Assembly: GCF_003255815.1 (NCBI RefSeq)
Contig: NC_037689.1
Location: 54,549,256 to 54,613,255 of the forward strand
DNA: 64,000 nt
Reading direction: 5' to 3'
Source of the DNA: Theropithecus gelada
Taxonomy: Eukaryota; Chordata; Mammalia; Primates; Cercopithecidae
The position numbers and the translations under genes were made by a program. Positions 1 through 11,097 of the stretch are shown here, piece by piece. Within the stretch, counting starts at the first letter, position 1. Each line of letters opens with the position of its first letter. A model generated the notes under the pieces. The model made no database searches, was not told the DNA's origin, and saw only the letters and a program-made list of their open reading frames with translations.

Positions 1-2866
1 AAAGTTCTTCTGCTTTTTTGATGTAGGTATTTGTAGCTATAAACTTTCCTCATAGTACTGCTTTCACTGCTTCCCATAGGTTTTGGTTACATTGTGTTTC
101 CATTTTCATTTGTTTCAAGAAATTCTATAGTTTCCTTCTTAATTTCTTCTTTGACCCACTGATCATTCAAGAGCATATTGTTTAATTTCCATGTGTTTGT
201 ACAGTTTCCAAAATTCTTCCTACTGATATCTTAATATATTCAATTGTGATCAGAAAAGCTAACTTATGTTATTTTCATTTTTGAATTTTCTAAGACTTGC
301 TTTGCGGCCTAACATATGGCTTGTCCTTGAAAACTATCCATGTGCTGAGAAGAAGAATGTGTACTCTCTGCAGTTGTTGGATAAAATGTTCTGTAAATAT
401 CTATTAGTTCAAGTTGGTTTATAGTGCATAATAAGTCTGATGTTTCTTTGTTGATTTTATGTCTGGATGATCCGGCCAATGCTGAAAATGGGGGATTGAA
501 ATCTTCGGCTATTATTGTTTTGGGGTCTGTCTCTCTAATAATATTTGATTTATATATCTGGGTGCTCCAATGTTGGGTACCTATTTATTTACAACTCTTA
601 TGTCCTCTTGCTGAATTGACACCTTTATCATTCTACAATGACCAGCGTTGTCTCTTTTTATAGTGTTTGTCTTGAAACCTATTTTGTCTGATAAAAGAAT
701 AGCTAATCCTGTTCTTTTTTGGTTTCCATTGGCATGGAATATTTGTTCCATCCCTTTATTTTCAGTCTATGTTTATCTTTATTGGTGAAGTGTGTTTCTT
801 GTAAGTAACAGATCACTGTGTCTTATATATTCTTTCATCCATTCTGTCACTCAACGTATTTAGATTGGATAGTTTAGTCAATTTACATTGCATGTTATTA
901 TTGGTAAGTTAAAGACTTAACACTTGCTATTTTGCTATTTGCTTTCTGGTTATTTTGTGGCCTTCTGTTCATTCTCTTTCCTTCCTGTCTTACTATTAGT
1001 GAAAGTAATTTTCTCTGGTCATATGTTATACATTCTTGCTTATTTGTGTACCTGAGTACATTATTTGATTTGTGGTTACCATGAGGTTTGTAAAGAACAA
1101 CTTATAATCCATTACTTGAAACTCATGACAACTTAACACTGGTTGCATAAACAAGCAAGCAAAGAGAAAACTAAAAAAAAAAATGCTACACTATAACTTC
1201 ATCCCCCCACTCTTTTGGTTTCTATCTTATTATGATGTCTATATCTTAAAAAGTTGTTGCAGTTATTTTTGATAGGTTTGTCTTTTAGTCTTTTTACTCA
1301 ATATATGGGTAGTTGAGGCATCATAATCACAGTGTTATAATATTCTGTTTGTAACAGAATAGTAACAAACCTTACTACTGCCAGTGAGTTTTGTTACTTC
1401 AGATGATTACTTATTGCTCATTAACACCCTTTTCTTCAAGATTGAAGAACTCCCTTTACCATTTATTGTAGAAAAGTTTTGGTGTATGATGAAATCTGTC
1501 AGCTTTTTTTTTTTTTTTTGTCTTGCAAAGTCTTTATTTCTCCTTCATGTTTTAAGGGCATTTTCATGGATATACTATTCTAGAGTAAAAGTTTTTTTTC
1601 CTTCAGCACTTTAAATATGTCATGCCACTCTCCTGGCCTGGAAGTTTTCCACTGAAAATTGTGCTGCCAGACATATTGGAACCCTTTCTGTGTGATTTTT
1701 TTTTTTTTTTTGTGATTACTGCTTTTAAGATCTTTTCTTTATCCCTGACCTTTGGAAGTTTGATTTTTAAATGCCTTGAGGTAGTCTTATTTAGATTATA
1801 TCTCCTTGGTGTTCTATTATCTTCTTGTACTTGAATTTTAATGTCTCTCTCTAGCTGGGGGAAGCTCTGTGTTATTACCCTATTCAATAAACCTTTTAAA
1901 ACTTTTTTTGTCTCCTCTGATGGTATTTTCAAATAGCTTGTCTTCAAGCTAATTCTTTCTTCTGCTTGATCAATTCTTCTGTTACATGTCTCTGACGCAT
2001 TCTTCAGTATGACAATTAAATCTTTCGAGTCCAGAATTTTTGTTCGATTCTTTTTATTTCAATCTCTTTGTTAAATTTATGTGTAGGATTCTGAATTCCT
2101 TCTCTGTACTATCTTGGATTTTATTGAGCATCCTCAAATCAGCCATTTGAAATTCTCTGTCTGAAAGCTCACATATCTGTCTCTCCAAGATTGGTCAATG
2201 GTGCCTTATTTAGTCCAGTTGGTGAGGTCATGTTTTCTTGGATAGTCTTGATGCTTGTGGATGTTCATCAATGTCTGGGCATTGAAGACTTTGGTATTTA
2301 CTGTAGTCTTTGCAGTATGAGCTTGTTTGTATCCATACTTCTCAGAGGGCTTTCCAGGTATTTGAAGGTTCTTGGGTGTTGTGATTTATTCCTTTGGTCA
2401 CTGCAGCCATATATGCACTAGCATGCACCCCAAGCCCAGTAATGCTGTGACTCTTGCAGACTCTTAAATGTACTGCCTTGGTGAACTTTGGGAAGACTCA
2501 GGAAAATCTCCTGTATTACCTGGTAGATAATCTTGTTCTCTTTGCTTTCCCTCAAGAAACAGTGTCTCTGTCTTTCTCTGTGATGAGCTGCCTGTAGTTA
2601 AAGGAGGGATGACACAAGCATCCCTGCAGCTACAATGACTAGGACTGTGTTGGGTCACTCCTGAAGCCAGCACAACACTGGGTCTTGACCAAGGCCCACA
2701 TTGACCACTGCCTGGCTATCACTTACATTCACTCAAGGCCCAAGGACTCTACAAATGGCAGGTGGAAAATCCAATGAACCTTGTGTTTTTCACTTCAGGG
2801 TAGCAATTTTTCCTTGGCCCAAAGTGGGTTTGCAAGATCCTATATGCGAGCCAGGGCCTGGGGTCG
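1..2866 (-). mobile_element. Old L1 LINE, left part: ORF2 N-terminal region, ORF1 and start of 5'UTR
   Basis: Read on the minus strand this is the 5' portion of an old L1 (L1PB/L1M-like, in the same orientation as DMD). About 1-1270 matches the endonuclease-coding part of ORF2, about 1380-2080 is ORF1, and about 2090-2866 runs into the 5'UTR. All frames are broken by stops, T-tract expansions (about 1505-1520, 1697-1711) and indels. The element continues beyond position 1 and, on the other side of the inserted LTR element, at 5436-6890. Orientation and parts rest on remembered L1 consensus; the subfamily is uncertain. Confidence 0.8.
1603..1947 (-). pseudogene. L1 ORF1 remnant
   Basis: This 114-codon open stretch contains a segment like the RNA-recognition part of L1 ORF1p: a QIQE-type core seen here as IQVQEDNRTPRRYN, followed by SRHLKIKLPKVRDKEKILKA. 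In intact L1 this protein is a trimeric RNA chaperone that coats L1 RNA. Here it is only a fragment. The lysine run in the middle comes from an expanded homopolymer, and the flanks are out of frame. It is not expected to be expressed as a protein. Confidence 0.7.
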
Positions 2867-3285
2867 TGTATTAGGCCAGTCTCACAATGCTATAAAGAAA
2901 TATCTGATACTGGGTAATTTATGAAGAAAAGAGATTTAAATGGCTCACACTTCTGAAGGTTGTCCCTGAGACATAATGCTGGCATCTGCTCTGTTTCTGC
3001 GGAGGCCTCAGGAAATGTACCATCACGGCAAAATGCAAAGAAGGAGCAGTCGTGTCACATGGCCAGGGCAGAGGCGAGAGGGAGGGTACCACACACTTTT
3101 AACCAACTGGAGCTCACAAGAATTCACCCATTATAATGACAACAGCACTAACAGGATAGTGCTACACCATTCATGAGAAATTCACCCCCATGATTCAATT
3201 GACTCCTACCCAGGCCCCACCCTCCAACATTGAGGACTGTAATTCAACGTGAGATTTGGGCAAGAACATACATCCAAACCATACT
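2867..3285 (-). repeat. 3' LTR of the MaLR element
   Basis: This is the left copy in window coordinates and the 3' LTR by orientation. It aligns by eye with 5024-5435: the same order of the CTCACA, GGAGGCCTCAGGAAA, CATGGCCAG, CCCCCATGAT and TGAGATTTG blocks. The two LTRs have diverged substantially, indicating an old insertion. Confidence 0.7.
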
Positions 3286-5023
3286 ATTCCATCCTGGCCC
3301 CTCCCAAATCTCATATGTCCTCCTCACATTTAAACATACAATCATGTCTTCCAAACAGTCCCCCAAGGTCTTTACTTATTTCAGAAATAATTTAAAAGTC
3401 TGGAGTCTCATCTGAGACAAGGTAAGTTTCTTCTACCTATGAGCCTGTAAAATCAAAAGCAAATTAGTTACTTCCAAGATACAACAGGATTATAGGGATT
3501 GAGTAAACATTCCCATTCCAAAAGGGTGAAATTGGTCAAAAGAAAGGTCTCATGCAAGTCTGAAACCCAGCAGGACATTCATTAAATCTTAAAGCTCCAA
3601 AATAACCTCCTTTGACTCCATGTCCTACATCCAGGGTAAACTGGTGGGAGTGGTGGGCTCCCAAGGCCTTGGGCAGACTCCAACTCTGTGGCTTTGCAGG
3701 GTTCAGCGTCCAAAGCTGCTCTTATGGGCTGGTGCTGAGTGTCTGTTTCATTTCCAGATACAAGGGTCAAGCTGTCAGCGGATCTACCATGTCTGGAGGA
3801 CAGTGGCCCTCTTCTTACAGGTCCACTAGGCAGTGCCCCAGTGGGGACTACATGTGGGGGATCAAAGCCCACATTTTCCCTCTGCATGCCCTAGGAGAAG
3901 TCCTCTGTGAGGGTTCTGCCTCTGGAGCACGCTTCTGCCTGAAAACCCAGGCTTTTCCATACATCCTCTAAAATCTAGATTGAGGATCCCAAGCCTCAGC
4001 TCTTGCACTTTGCGCACCTGCAGGCTAATCACCATGTGGAGGCTGCCAAGACTTATGGCTTGTACCCGCTGGAGCGGTGGTCCAAGCTGTAACTTGGGCC
4101 GCTCTGAGCCACAGCTGGAGCTAGACTGGCCAGGATGCTGCGTGCAGGTCGGGGAGAGCAGTGTCTGAGTTTGGACAGGGCAGCTGGGGCCCTGGGCCTG
4201 GCCCAGGAAACCATTCTGTCCTCTTAGGCCTCAGGACTTATAACTGGAGTGGCTGCCTTTTAGATCTCTGAAATGCCTTCCAGGCCTTTTTTCCCCATTG
4301 TCTTGGCTATCAGCACTTGCCTACTTTTTAGTTATGCAAATTTCTCTAGCAAATAGTTGCTCAGCAGTCTTCTTGAGTTCTCTGAAAATGGGTTTTTATT
4401 TTCTACCACATATCCATGCTGCAAATTTTCAAAACCTTTAAGGTCTGCTTTCCTTTTAAATATACGTGTATACCTATGTAACAAACCTGCACGTTCTGCA
4501 CATGTATCTCAGAACCTAAAGTATAATAAAAATAATATATATATGTGTATATATATATATTTTCCTTTTCCATCTCATGTCTTTGCTCCCGCATCAGAGC
4601 ATAGGTCGTTAGAAGTGGCCACACCATGTCTTGAACACTTTGCTGCTTAGAAATTCATTCCATCAGACATACCAGGTCATCACTCTCAAGTTCAAACTTT
4701 CACAGATCTCTAGGGCATGGACACAATACAGCCAACTTCTTTGCTAAGGGATAACAAACATGCCATTCACTCCAGTTGCCAATAAGTTCATTCTTTCCAT
4801 CTGAGACCTCATCAGCTTGGACTTCACTGTCCATATCAGTACCTGCATTTTGGTAATGACCATTTAACCAGTCTCTAAGACATTCCAAATTTTCCCTCAT
4901 CTATCTGCTTCTGAGTCCTCCAAACTCATCCAACTTCTGTCTGTTACCGAACTTCAAAGCAGCTTCTACATTTTCAGGTATCTTGACAGCAATGCCCCAC
5001 TTCTTGGTAACAATTTTCTGTAT
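3286..5023 (-). other. MaLR internal region, degenerate
   Basis: The sequence between the LTRs. The right end (about 4640-5023) matches the recurrent MST/MaLR internal segment that borders the 5' LTR; a shorter copy recurs at 8551-8647. No intact coding frame is present. A small L1 tail at 4461-4534 interrupts it. Confidence 0.6.
4461..4534 (+). mobile_element. Truncated L1 3' end inside the MaLR element
   Basis: About 74 bp matches the extreme 3' end of primate L1: the ATGTAACAAACCTGCACGTT block and the AAGTATAATAAAAA terminus. It is followed by an AT repeat at 4535-4560. It represents a heavily 5'-truncated insertion, giving three nested insertion levels here. Confidence 0.75.
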
Positions 5024-5435
5024 TAGGCCACTCTCGCATTGCTATCAAGAAATACCTGAGACTGACTAATTTATAAAGAAAAAAGGCTTAATTGGCTCAC
5101 AGTTCTGCAGGCTGCACAGGAAATATGCTGCTGGAATCTGCTCAGCTTCTGGGGAGGCCTCAGGAAACTTACAATTATGGCAGAAGGTGAAGGAGGAGTA
5201 GGTACATTACATGGCCAGAGCAGGAGCAGGAGCAAGAGTGAGAGGGAGGGTGCCAGACTTTTAAACAACCAGATCTTGCAAGAATTTACTCACTACTGCA
5301 AGGACAGTATCAACCAATTATGAAAAATTTGCCCCCATGATCCAATCAGCTCCCACTAGGCCCTACCTCAAAACATTGCAGATTACTACAATTCAATGTG
5401 AGATTTGAGCGGGCACACACGTCCAAAGTACATCA
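5024..5435 (-). repeat. 5' LTR of the MaLR element
   Basis: This is the right copy in window coordinates and the 5' LTR by orientation. It begins TGTATTAGGCCAC and ends near ACATCA, bordered on the left by the typical MaLR internal leader. It contains a GGAGCAGGAGCAAGAG-rich patch around 5220-5240. Confidence 0.7.
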
Positions 5436-6890
5436 ATTCAAGAACCTAAGAAATCTAGCCAGTGCTCTATTCTACTGTGGCTAAGCTGGCACCCCACCAA
5501 AAAGATAAAGTCCTTCTCACTCTTCTCTCCCCTTTCCACAAACAGAGGTGTCTCTCCTCATGGCCACCACTACTATTGAACCAAAGAGAGTATTGTCTGA
5601 GTTCCAATGTTCACTCAAGGGCCACGGCCACTTTGGTCAGCTTGTGGTGAATGCTGTCAGTCCTGAATCTCTCCCTTCAGGGCAGTAAGGAAATGGAATC
5701 CAGGAGCCAAAGCCTGGAATCAGGAACCCTAGGAGCCCACCTGATGCTCTGCCCCACTGTGGTCAAACTGGAACCCAAGCTGCAAGCCAAAGTCCCCTTT
5801 ACTCTTACCTCTCCTTTCCTTAAGCAGAAGGATTCTCTCCCTGTAGCTGCCACAGCTGGGAATGTACTGGGTCACACCTGAAACCATCACAGCTCTGAGC
5901 CTCACCCAATACCCACAGCAAGTACTGCCTGGCTACAGTTGCTGATTATTCAGGGCCCTAGGTCTCTTCGGTCAGCATGTCATGAGTTCTGCCAGGACTG
6001 GTTCCTTCTCTTCAAGGTGACAGGCTCTCTTCTGGCCCAGGGTGTGTTTAGAAATGTCATCTGTGAGCTAGGGCCTGGAATGGGGGCCTCAAGACTCTGA
6101 CCAGTGCCCTATCCTACTGTGTGTCTGAGCTGGTATCCAAGTAGCAAGACAAAGTTCTCTTTATTTTCTCCTCTCTTCTCCATAAGTGGAAGGAAGGATT
6201 CTCTCCTGGAGCTGTGAGCTGTGCTGCCTGGGACTGGGGGAAGGGAAGCACAAGCAATCCCTTAGCTGCCCCAGCTGATGTCTCACTAGGTTGTATGTAC
6301 CCCAAGTCCACTGACTCTGAGCCCAGCACAGCACCAGGACTTGCAAAGAAACTGCAGTCCTTGTGGCCTAGACTACCTTTGAAGTTTATTTAGAACCATA
6401 GAGCACTCTAACCCATGACCACAAGGCTTGCTGGAACTCAGGTTCCAACCACTGGGATGGATGATTCTTCTCTGGTCTAGGGTTCATCTAAATGCTCCCT
6501 CTGTGGTAGCTGGCCGAGTTCTGTTCTTTGTTGGTTTCCACTGTGACAGGGCAGCACTGATTTTCAATGCAAAGTCCTACAATCACTGCAATCTCCCTTC
6601 CCCAAGCACACAGACCTTCTTCTCCATGCCATGTGGCTGCTGCCATGGATGGGGGAGAGCTGGTATACGTGATAGAACACTGCCTTTACTACCCTCTTCT
6701 GTGTCTGTTTCAGTGACATGAACCAAAAACCGGGTACTACGATCATGCACCTAATTTTTCACTCTTATGAAGGTACGTTTCTAGTATGGGCAGTTGATCA
6801 ATTTGATGTTCCTGCAACAGGGATAATTACTGGAGGCTTCTGTTTGGCGATTTTTCTCCACCTCCTTCACAATAACCTTTCAAGACTCAT
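5436..6890 (-). mobile_element. Old L1 LINE, right part: 5'UTR
   Basis: This is the continuation of the L1 5'UTR beyond the MaLR insertion. Blocks such as CCAGTGCCCTATCCTACTGTG recur (5458-5480 and 6098-6120), so the UTR has internal duplicated units. It ends near 6890 with the CTGGAGGCTTCTGTTTGGC region that lies close to the L1 5' end. There is no coding capacity. It is more GC-rich than the surrounding intron. Confidence 0.7.
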
Positions 6891-8340
6891 TTTTCCTCAA
6901 ATATATGGCAACCATATAAAATGAATGATTAGATATTTTAAAAATTTATAGTACGTAATTAAATATAGGAATCAGAAATCATGATATATTATAGTTCAAG
7001 AAATGGCAAACTTGCTTTAGTATAGAAAAGCAACATTCATTTAAAAGAAAAGCTTGAGTACTGCATGTACAAACATATGTACATAGTTTTTTGTTGTTCT
7101 TGCATGGCAATAATGAATAGTCCATAGGAAGCATATTAGTATTTTTCAACTCCCAATATTTATAACGTTTATCAAAGTTCAACGAGTGCCCTGTGAAATA
7201 TAAGCTTTAAAACCAGAATCCAAATAGAACAAATTGCCCCCTCAAATGTGTAAGACTTTAGCTGTCACTGTTTTCACTATCTCATCACCTTTACCACAAG
7301 TACATCCATCGTTATTGTCCTCCAGTTCCCATGTTAAATTTCTGAATGTGTACCCTCAGCATCTGTGAAGGTGTTGAAACCCTACTGGTTTAGTTTATGT
7401 ACTTGCCTCAGTAACTAGATCTGCTTTCCTCCAAATTCTGGTATTATTTACTAGACTTAGCTGCAAAGCCTGACACAGCATAGTGTCATTATGTGTGTAA
7501 ATCTTAGGCACTAATATACAAGTTTCCATCAGAGAATGAAGTGAGGCAAGGGTCTGACAAAATCACACAGTTTTTTTTTTTCCCCCTAAAACTAATGTGT
7601 TCATTCTCCTCTTTACAGCACCTTCTTTCCCACCACCGAGTATGCTGACATCTTGGTCTAGGAAATAAGACAAGGAGAGCATGTCATGTATGTTTTTCAA
7701 AAATTCCCACTAATTGCGATCATTATTATATTGCACCCTGCAACCCAGTCTTGGAGGTCAAACTTTAAATTACAACCTCACAGTAAATATTTCACAAAGA
7801 ACCCAACATAAAGTTCTAGAAACGAAGGGAAATGTTCGAGTTTTTCACACAATTAAACATGCACTAACATTTATTTTCCTATTTAATGGAATGTGAGAAA
7901 GAGTACCATTTTTATAGTACATTCTGTGAGAGAATCGAAAATGTGTCATTGTTTTCAAATCCTGATCTATTTTTGTCCTCCATCCATATGGCTGAATAGT
8001 TTAACTATTAATATTTTTCAACCATCCGAGGCAAGATTAAAGTTAAAATGCAAATAAATTTATATTCATTTTGAAAACATAAATTCAGTTTAGTAACAGT
8101 AACATAAAGAAGCCGTGTGGCTAGATGCAAAAGATTCTTGTGGCAAATACATTATGGCAACCCTCAAATCAATCTTCCTGATTAAATGCTTTTAAAGAAA
8201 ATAAATTTGCAGATGTCATCAGAAGCCAAGGACAAATATTAATATATCATGTTTGGAAGACTGTTTAAATTATCTCTAGTAAGAATAGGTAATGTTGACA
8301 CGCTGAGATTATATTCATTTATATGGCAATAGAAGCCCAC
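6891..8340. other. Intron 11 sequence without recognised elements
   Basis: AT-rich intronic DNA. No open frame of note and no repeat that I can name. A T/C tract is at 7571-7585. Confidence 0.6.
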
Positions 8341-8344
8341 TCTC

Positions 8345-8432
8345 AACTTCAATAATTTTGCCACTACATAGTATCTAGCACAGTGCCTGGCACATACTAG
8401 ACACTCAATAAATGTTTCCTGAATGTATAAGT
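8345..8432 (+). repeat. MIR/L2 3'-end fossil
   Basis: Contains the CACAGTGCCTGGCACATACTAG and CTCAATAAATGTTT core typical of the 3' end shared by MIR and L2 elements. Confidence 0.65.
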
Positions 8433-8550
8433 AGTATAACTACAAATAAGACATAGTACAAAAATTCCCAATCAGAAATATCAAAATTAAGATTAAAACA
8501 TCAACTTCTATTAAACCTGCTCTCTGAGATACCCTATTAATTTAATTTGA

Positions 8551-8976
8551 ATTGTTCCAACCCCTGGCTGTTACCCTGTTCCAAAGTCACTTCCGTATTT
8601 TCGGGTATCCTTAAAGTAGCACCCCACTCTCTGCGGTACCAATGTACTGTACTAGTCTGTTTTCACCCTGCTAATAAAGACATAACCGAGACTGGGTAAT
8701 TTATAAAGAAAACAGGTTTAATTGACTCATAGTTTGGCGTGACTGGGGAGACTTCAGAAAAAATCATGATGGAAGGGAAAGCAAACATGTCCTTCTTCAC
8801 ATGACAGCAGGAAGAAGGGCCAAACCCCTTATAAAACCATCAGATCTTGTGAGAGCTCACTATCATGAGAACAGCATGAGGGTAACACCCCCATGATTCA
8901 ATTACCTCCCACCAGGTCCCTCCCACAACACATGGGGCTTATGAGAACTATAATTCAAGATGAGCCAAACTATACC
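8551..8976 (-). mobile_element. Truncated MaLR element: internal leader plus LTR
   Basis: 8648-8976 is a MaLR LTR in reverse (THE1/MST-like): it starts TGTACTAGTCTGTTTTCAC and ends near AAACTATACCA. 8551-8647 is the adjoining internal leader, homologous to the segment before 5024. Orientation is the same as DMD. Only the 5' LTR side of the element is retained. Confidence 0.75.
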
Positions 8977-9487
8977 AGCATTATTTATCTTTGTGAGAAA
9001 GCATTGTTTTTGAAGATACTCCTCTCTCATTTCTGTGAATTCCAGAAATTTAGCTTTCCTGTAATTTAAACAATGAGTCACATGCATTATTAGTACAAGA
9101 GATGTCCACATTGAGCTGCATTATCACATTTACAGAAAAAGTATTATGACCATATCCATTTGCAACCTAATCAAATGTCAAGTTATCATCTACAAATAAT
9201 TCCTACTTCTTAGTCCAACAGCTAATCATCAATACTCATCAACACTCATATGTTGTCTCTGTTATATATTATTGAACCAGAATCTTGCTATTTCTTAATC
9301 ACCCATGGGGGATGATATCGACATATGAGGACTGAATGAAATATCAGCACCATTTTTAGAGCTCCTGAGAAAGTAATTAAAATATTTAGCCCACTTCACT
9401 TGATAGAAAAATAGAACAGAAGATATCTAAGTAGAGGTTTACACAAAGAAATTTAGATTTCTACGCTGTCATAGTTTCAGTTACATC
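8977..9487. other. Intron sequence without recognised elements
   Basis: AT-rich intron; nothing recognised. Confidence 0.5.
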
Positions 9488-9652
9488 AGTGCTTCTCAAA
9501 CTTAAACGGATCAGGGATCACCTGGGATATTGCTAAATTGCACAATTCTGATTCTGTATATCAGAATGAGAGCTAAGAGTCTGCATTTTTAACAAGTTCT
9601 CAGGTGATGCTGATGCTACCGGTCCTACACCACCTTGATCTGCAAGTTACTA
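9488..9652. mobile_element. hAT-Charlie MITE, MER5-like
   Basis: Begins CAGTGCTTCTCAAACTTAAA, then GGATCACCTGGG, GATTCTG and TTTTTAACAAGTTCTCAGGTG blocks, in the order seen in MER5A-type non-autonomous hAT elements. It is divergent, and the right terminus is unclear. Confidence 0.6.
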
Positions 9653-10853
9653 TTGTTTAACATTATTGGAAGAAGTAAAAAAGTAAAATCAATGATTTTA
9701 CCACAGTGTGAAATAAAATCACAATTAGGAGTTTGAGACTGTGCACCTCCGAAGTATTTACTGCAATGAATTCAGTTCCAAGATTGGAACTACCTGAGTA
9801 ACTTAATTTAGTTGTTCATCTATTCATTCATATATTCACATGTGCAAACTTCTCTTCACTGCACTTGGGAGAAAATAACCCGCTCATTTGTTCAGCACCT
9901 CCTTTTCTCTATCCACTCTCACATATGCTATCTTATTTCAAGATTCAAATAGACATTTGGGCGGGGGGAAAAGAGATGAGCCATATTTGTTAGATGTATT
10001 TTTCTGTCCAGTCAAAGCATTGATAGTGAATCACAATTATTTTCCATATTATGGCTTGTGTTTCTACCCAGATACTATTCAAATCTCTCCTCATGCTGAT
10101 ATAAACCAGAACACAACTTCACTTGGCCTCCTGACTTGCTTTCATTTTTTTTTTCCTTTACCATCACAAAGGTTTCAGTTTCCACCTGCATGTCCTAATT
10201 ACAATTATCAGGAAAGTTGATGGAACTTGCTGTGCTTAAGTCCTTGTAAAAATGTCAGTAAATCTTTTTTGCTCTCTGTAGGTTGCATTTTTCAATCAAA
10301 TTAATTAGTTTATTCATAGAGAAGAAAATCTTCTGTTGTCCCTATGCCAGTTGTCTCCTTGCACTTCCACAGTTGGAAGTTGTGTGTCTTGCTTCCCTCT
10401 CCCTTACCTCCTACCACCCCAAGTGTATTCCACAGCATTAAAAAAAATCATTTGGCTTATTCTTAAGGGGTTCTAACAAAACCACATCAACATTCTCTTG
10501 TTTTAATTATTATAATTATGAAAGCAGTGGCACTTAGTTTTGTCATTTAAATCTTGTAAACATTGGTAAAGTTTTGTAATTGACCAGTATCAGCACAGTC
10601 GTGCCAAACTCGTTTGTGACTGGAGATGTGTTAATAAACTTCTTTACTGTGTTAGCTTTTACCTCATCATAGTTTTACATCCATGAAAGCACCAGAATTG
10701 CAGATAAAATACATTAGCAAGGAAAGAATCAAATGAGAGTGTGGTTATGAAGGAGAAAGAAAGGAGGAAGTATTTGTGTGGTGATTTTTTCCTGACATTC
10801 CTTTGAAAGCATATTTTTAAATGTTGCAGTGGTGAAAACATAACTGCAAATGT
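9653..10853. other. Intron sequence without recognised elements
   Basis: Ordinary AT-rich intron. A G-rich patch GGGCGGGGGG lies at 9959-9967, and a T tract at 10146-10155. No gene is supported. Confidence 0.5.
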
Positions 10854-10918
10854 AATTCTAATCATCCTGCTCACGCTCCCTTTCTCCCACACAAAAGACC
10901 CACAACTATATCCTTTGG
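10854..10918 (+). repeat. Inverted repeat arm 1 (65 bp)
   Basis: This 65 bp stretch recurs in reverse complement at 11331-11395 with 5 mismatches (about 92 percent identity). It is not part of a mobile element that I recognise, and it retains a CpG (CACGCTC) that is CpA/TpG in the other arm, so this arm is likely the original. Confidence 0.9.
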
Positions 10919-10975
10919 GGAAAAAATGAGGCAATTAGAAAAAGCTGGAGAAAAAAAGTAAAAAACATCTATGAG

Positions 10976-11097
10976 GGCCAGGTTTGGTAGCTCATGTCTG
11001 TAACCCCAGTACTGTGGGAGGCCAAAGTGGGAGGATCACTTGAGGCCAAGAGCTTGAGACTAGCCTGGGAAACATAGCAAGACCTCATCCCTACAAA
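10976..11097 (+). mobile_element. Free Alu left monomer-like (FLAM/AluJ fragment)
   Basis: Matches only the Alu left arm: GGCCAGGTTTGGTAGCTCAT through CAAGACCTCATCCCTAC, then A-rich sequence that grades into an AT tract. It is divergent, so old. Confidence 0.75.

Larger units (their letters stand above)
2867..5435 (-). mobile_element. MaLR-type LTR element with two LTRs, nested in the L1
   Basis: Two related segments, 2867-3285 and 5024-5435, both begin on the plus strand with TGTATTAGGCC and end near CCAAA...TA(C/T)ATCA-like sequence. This is the reverse complement of a THE1/MST/MLT-type LTR (ERVL-MaLR). Between them lies about 1.74 kb of internal sequence without an intact reading frame. 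The L1 5'UTR continues on either side, so this element inserted into the L1. No clear target-site duplication was found, probably through age. MaLR elements are non-autonomous and do not encode an envelope. Confidence 0.75.

Noticed and set aside
3582..3971. Frames of 101-119 codons on both strands
   Set aside because: They lie in degenerate MaLR internal sequence; no recognisable conserved domain and no start context.
9888..10220. 110-codon plus-strand frame
   Set aside because: Low-complexity aromatic-rich translation typical of T-rich intron DNA; no homology recognised.
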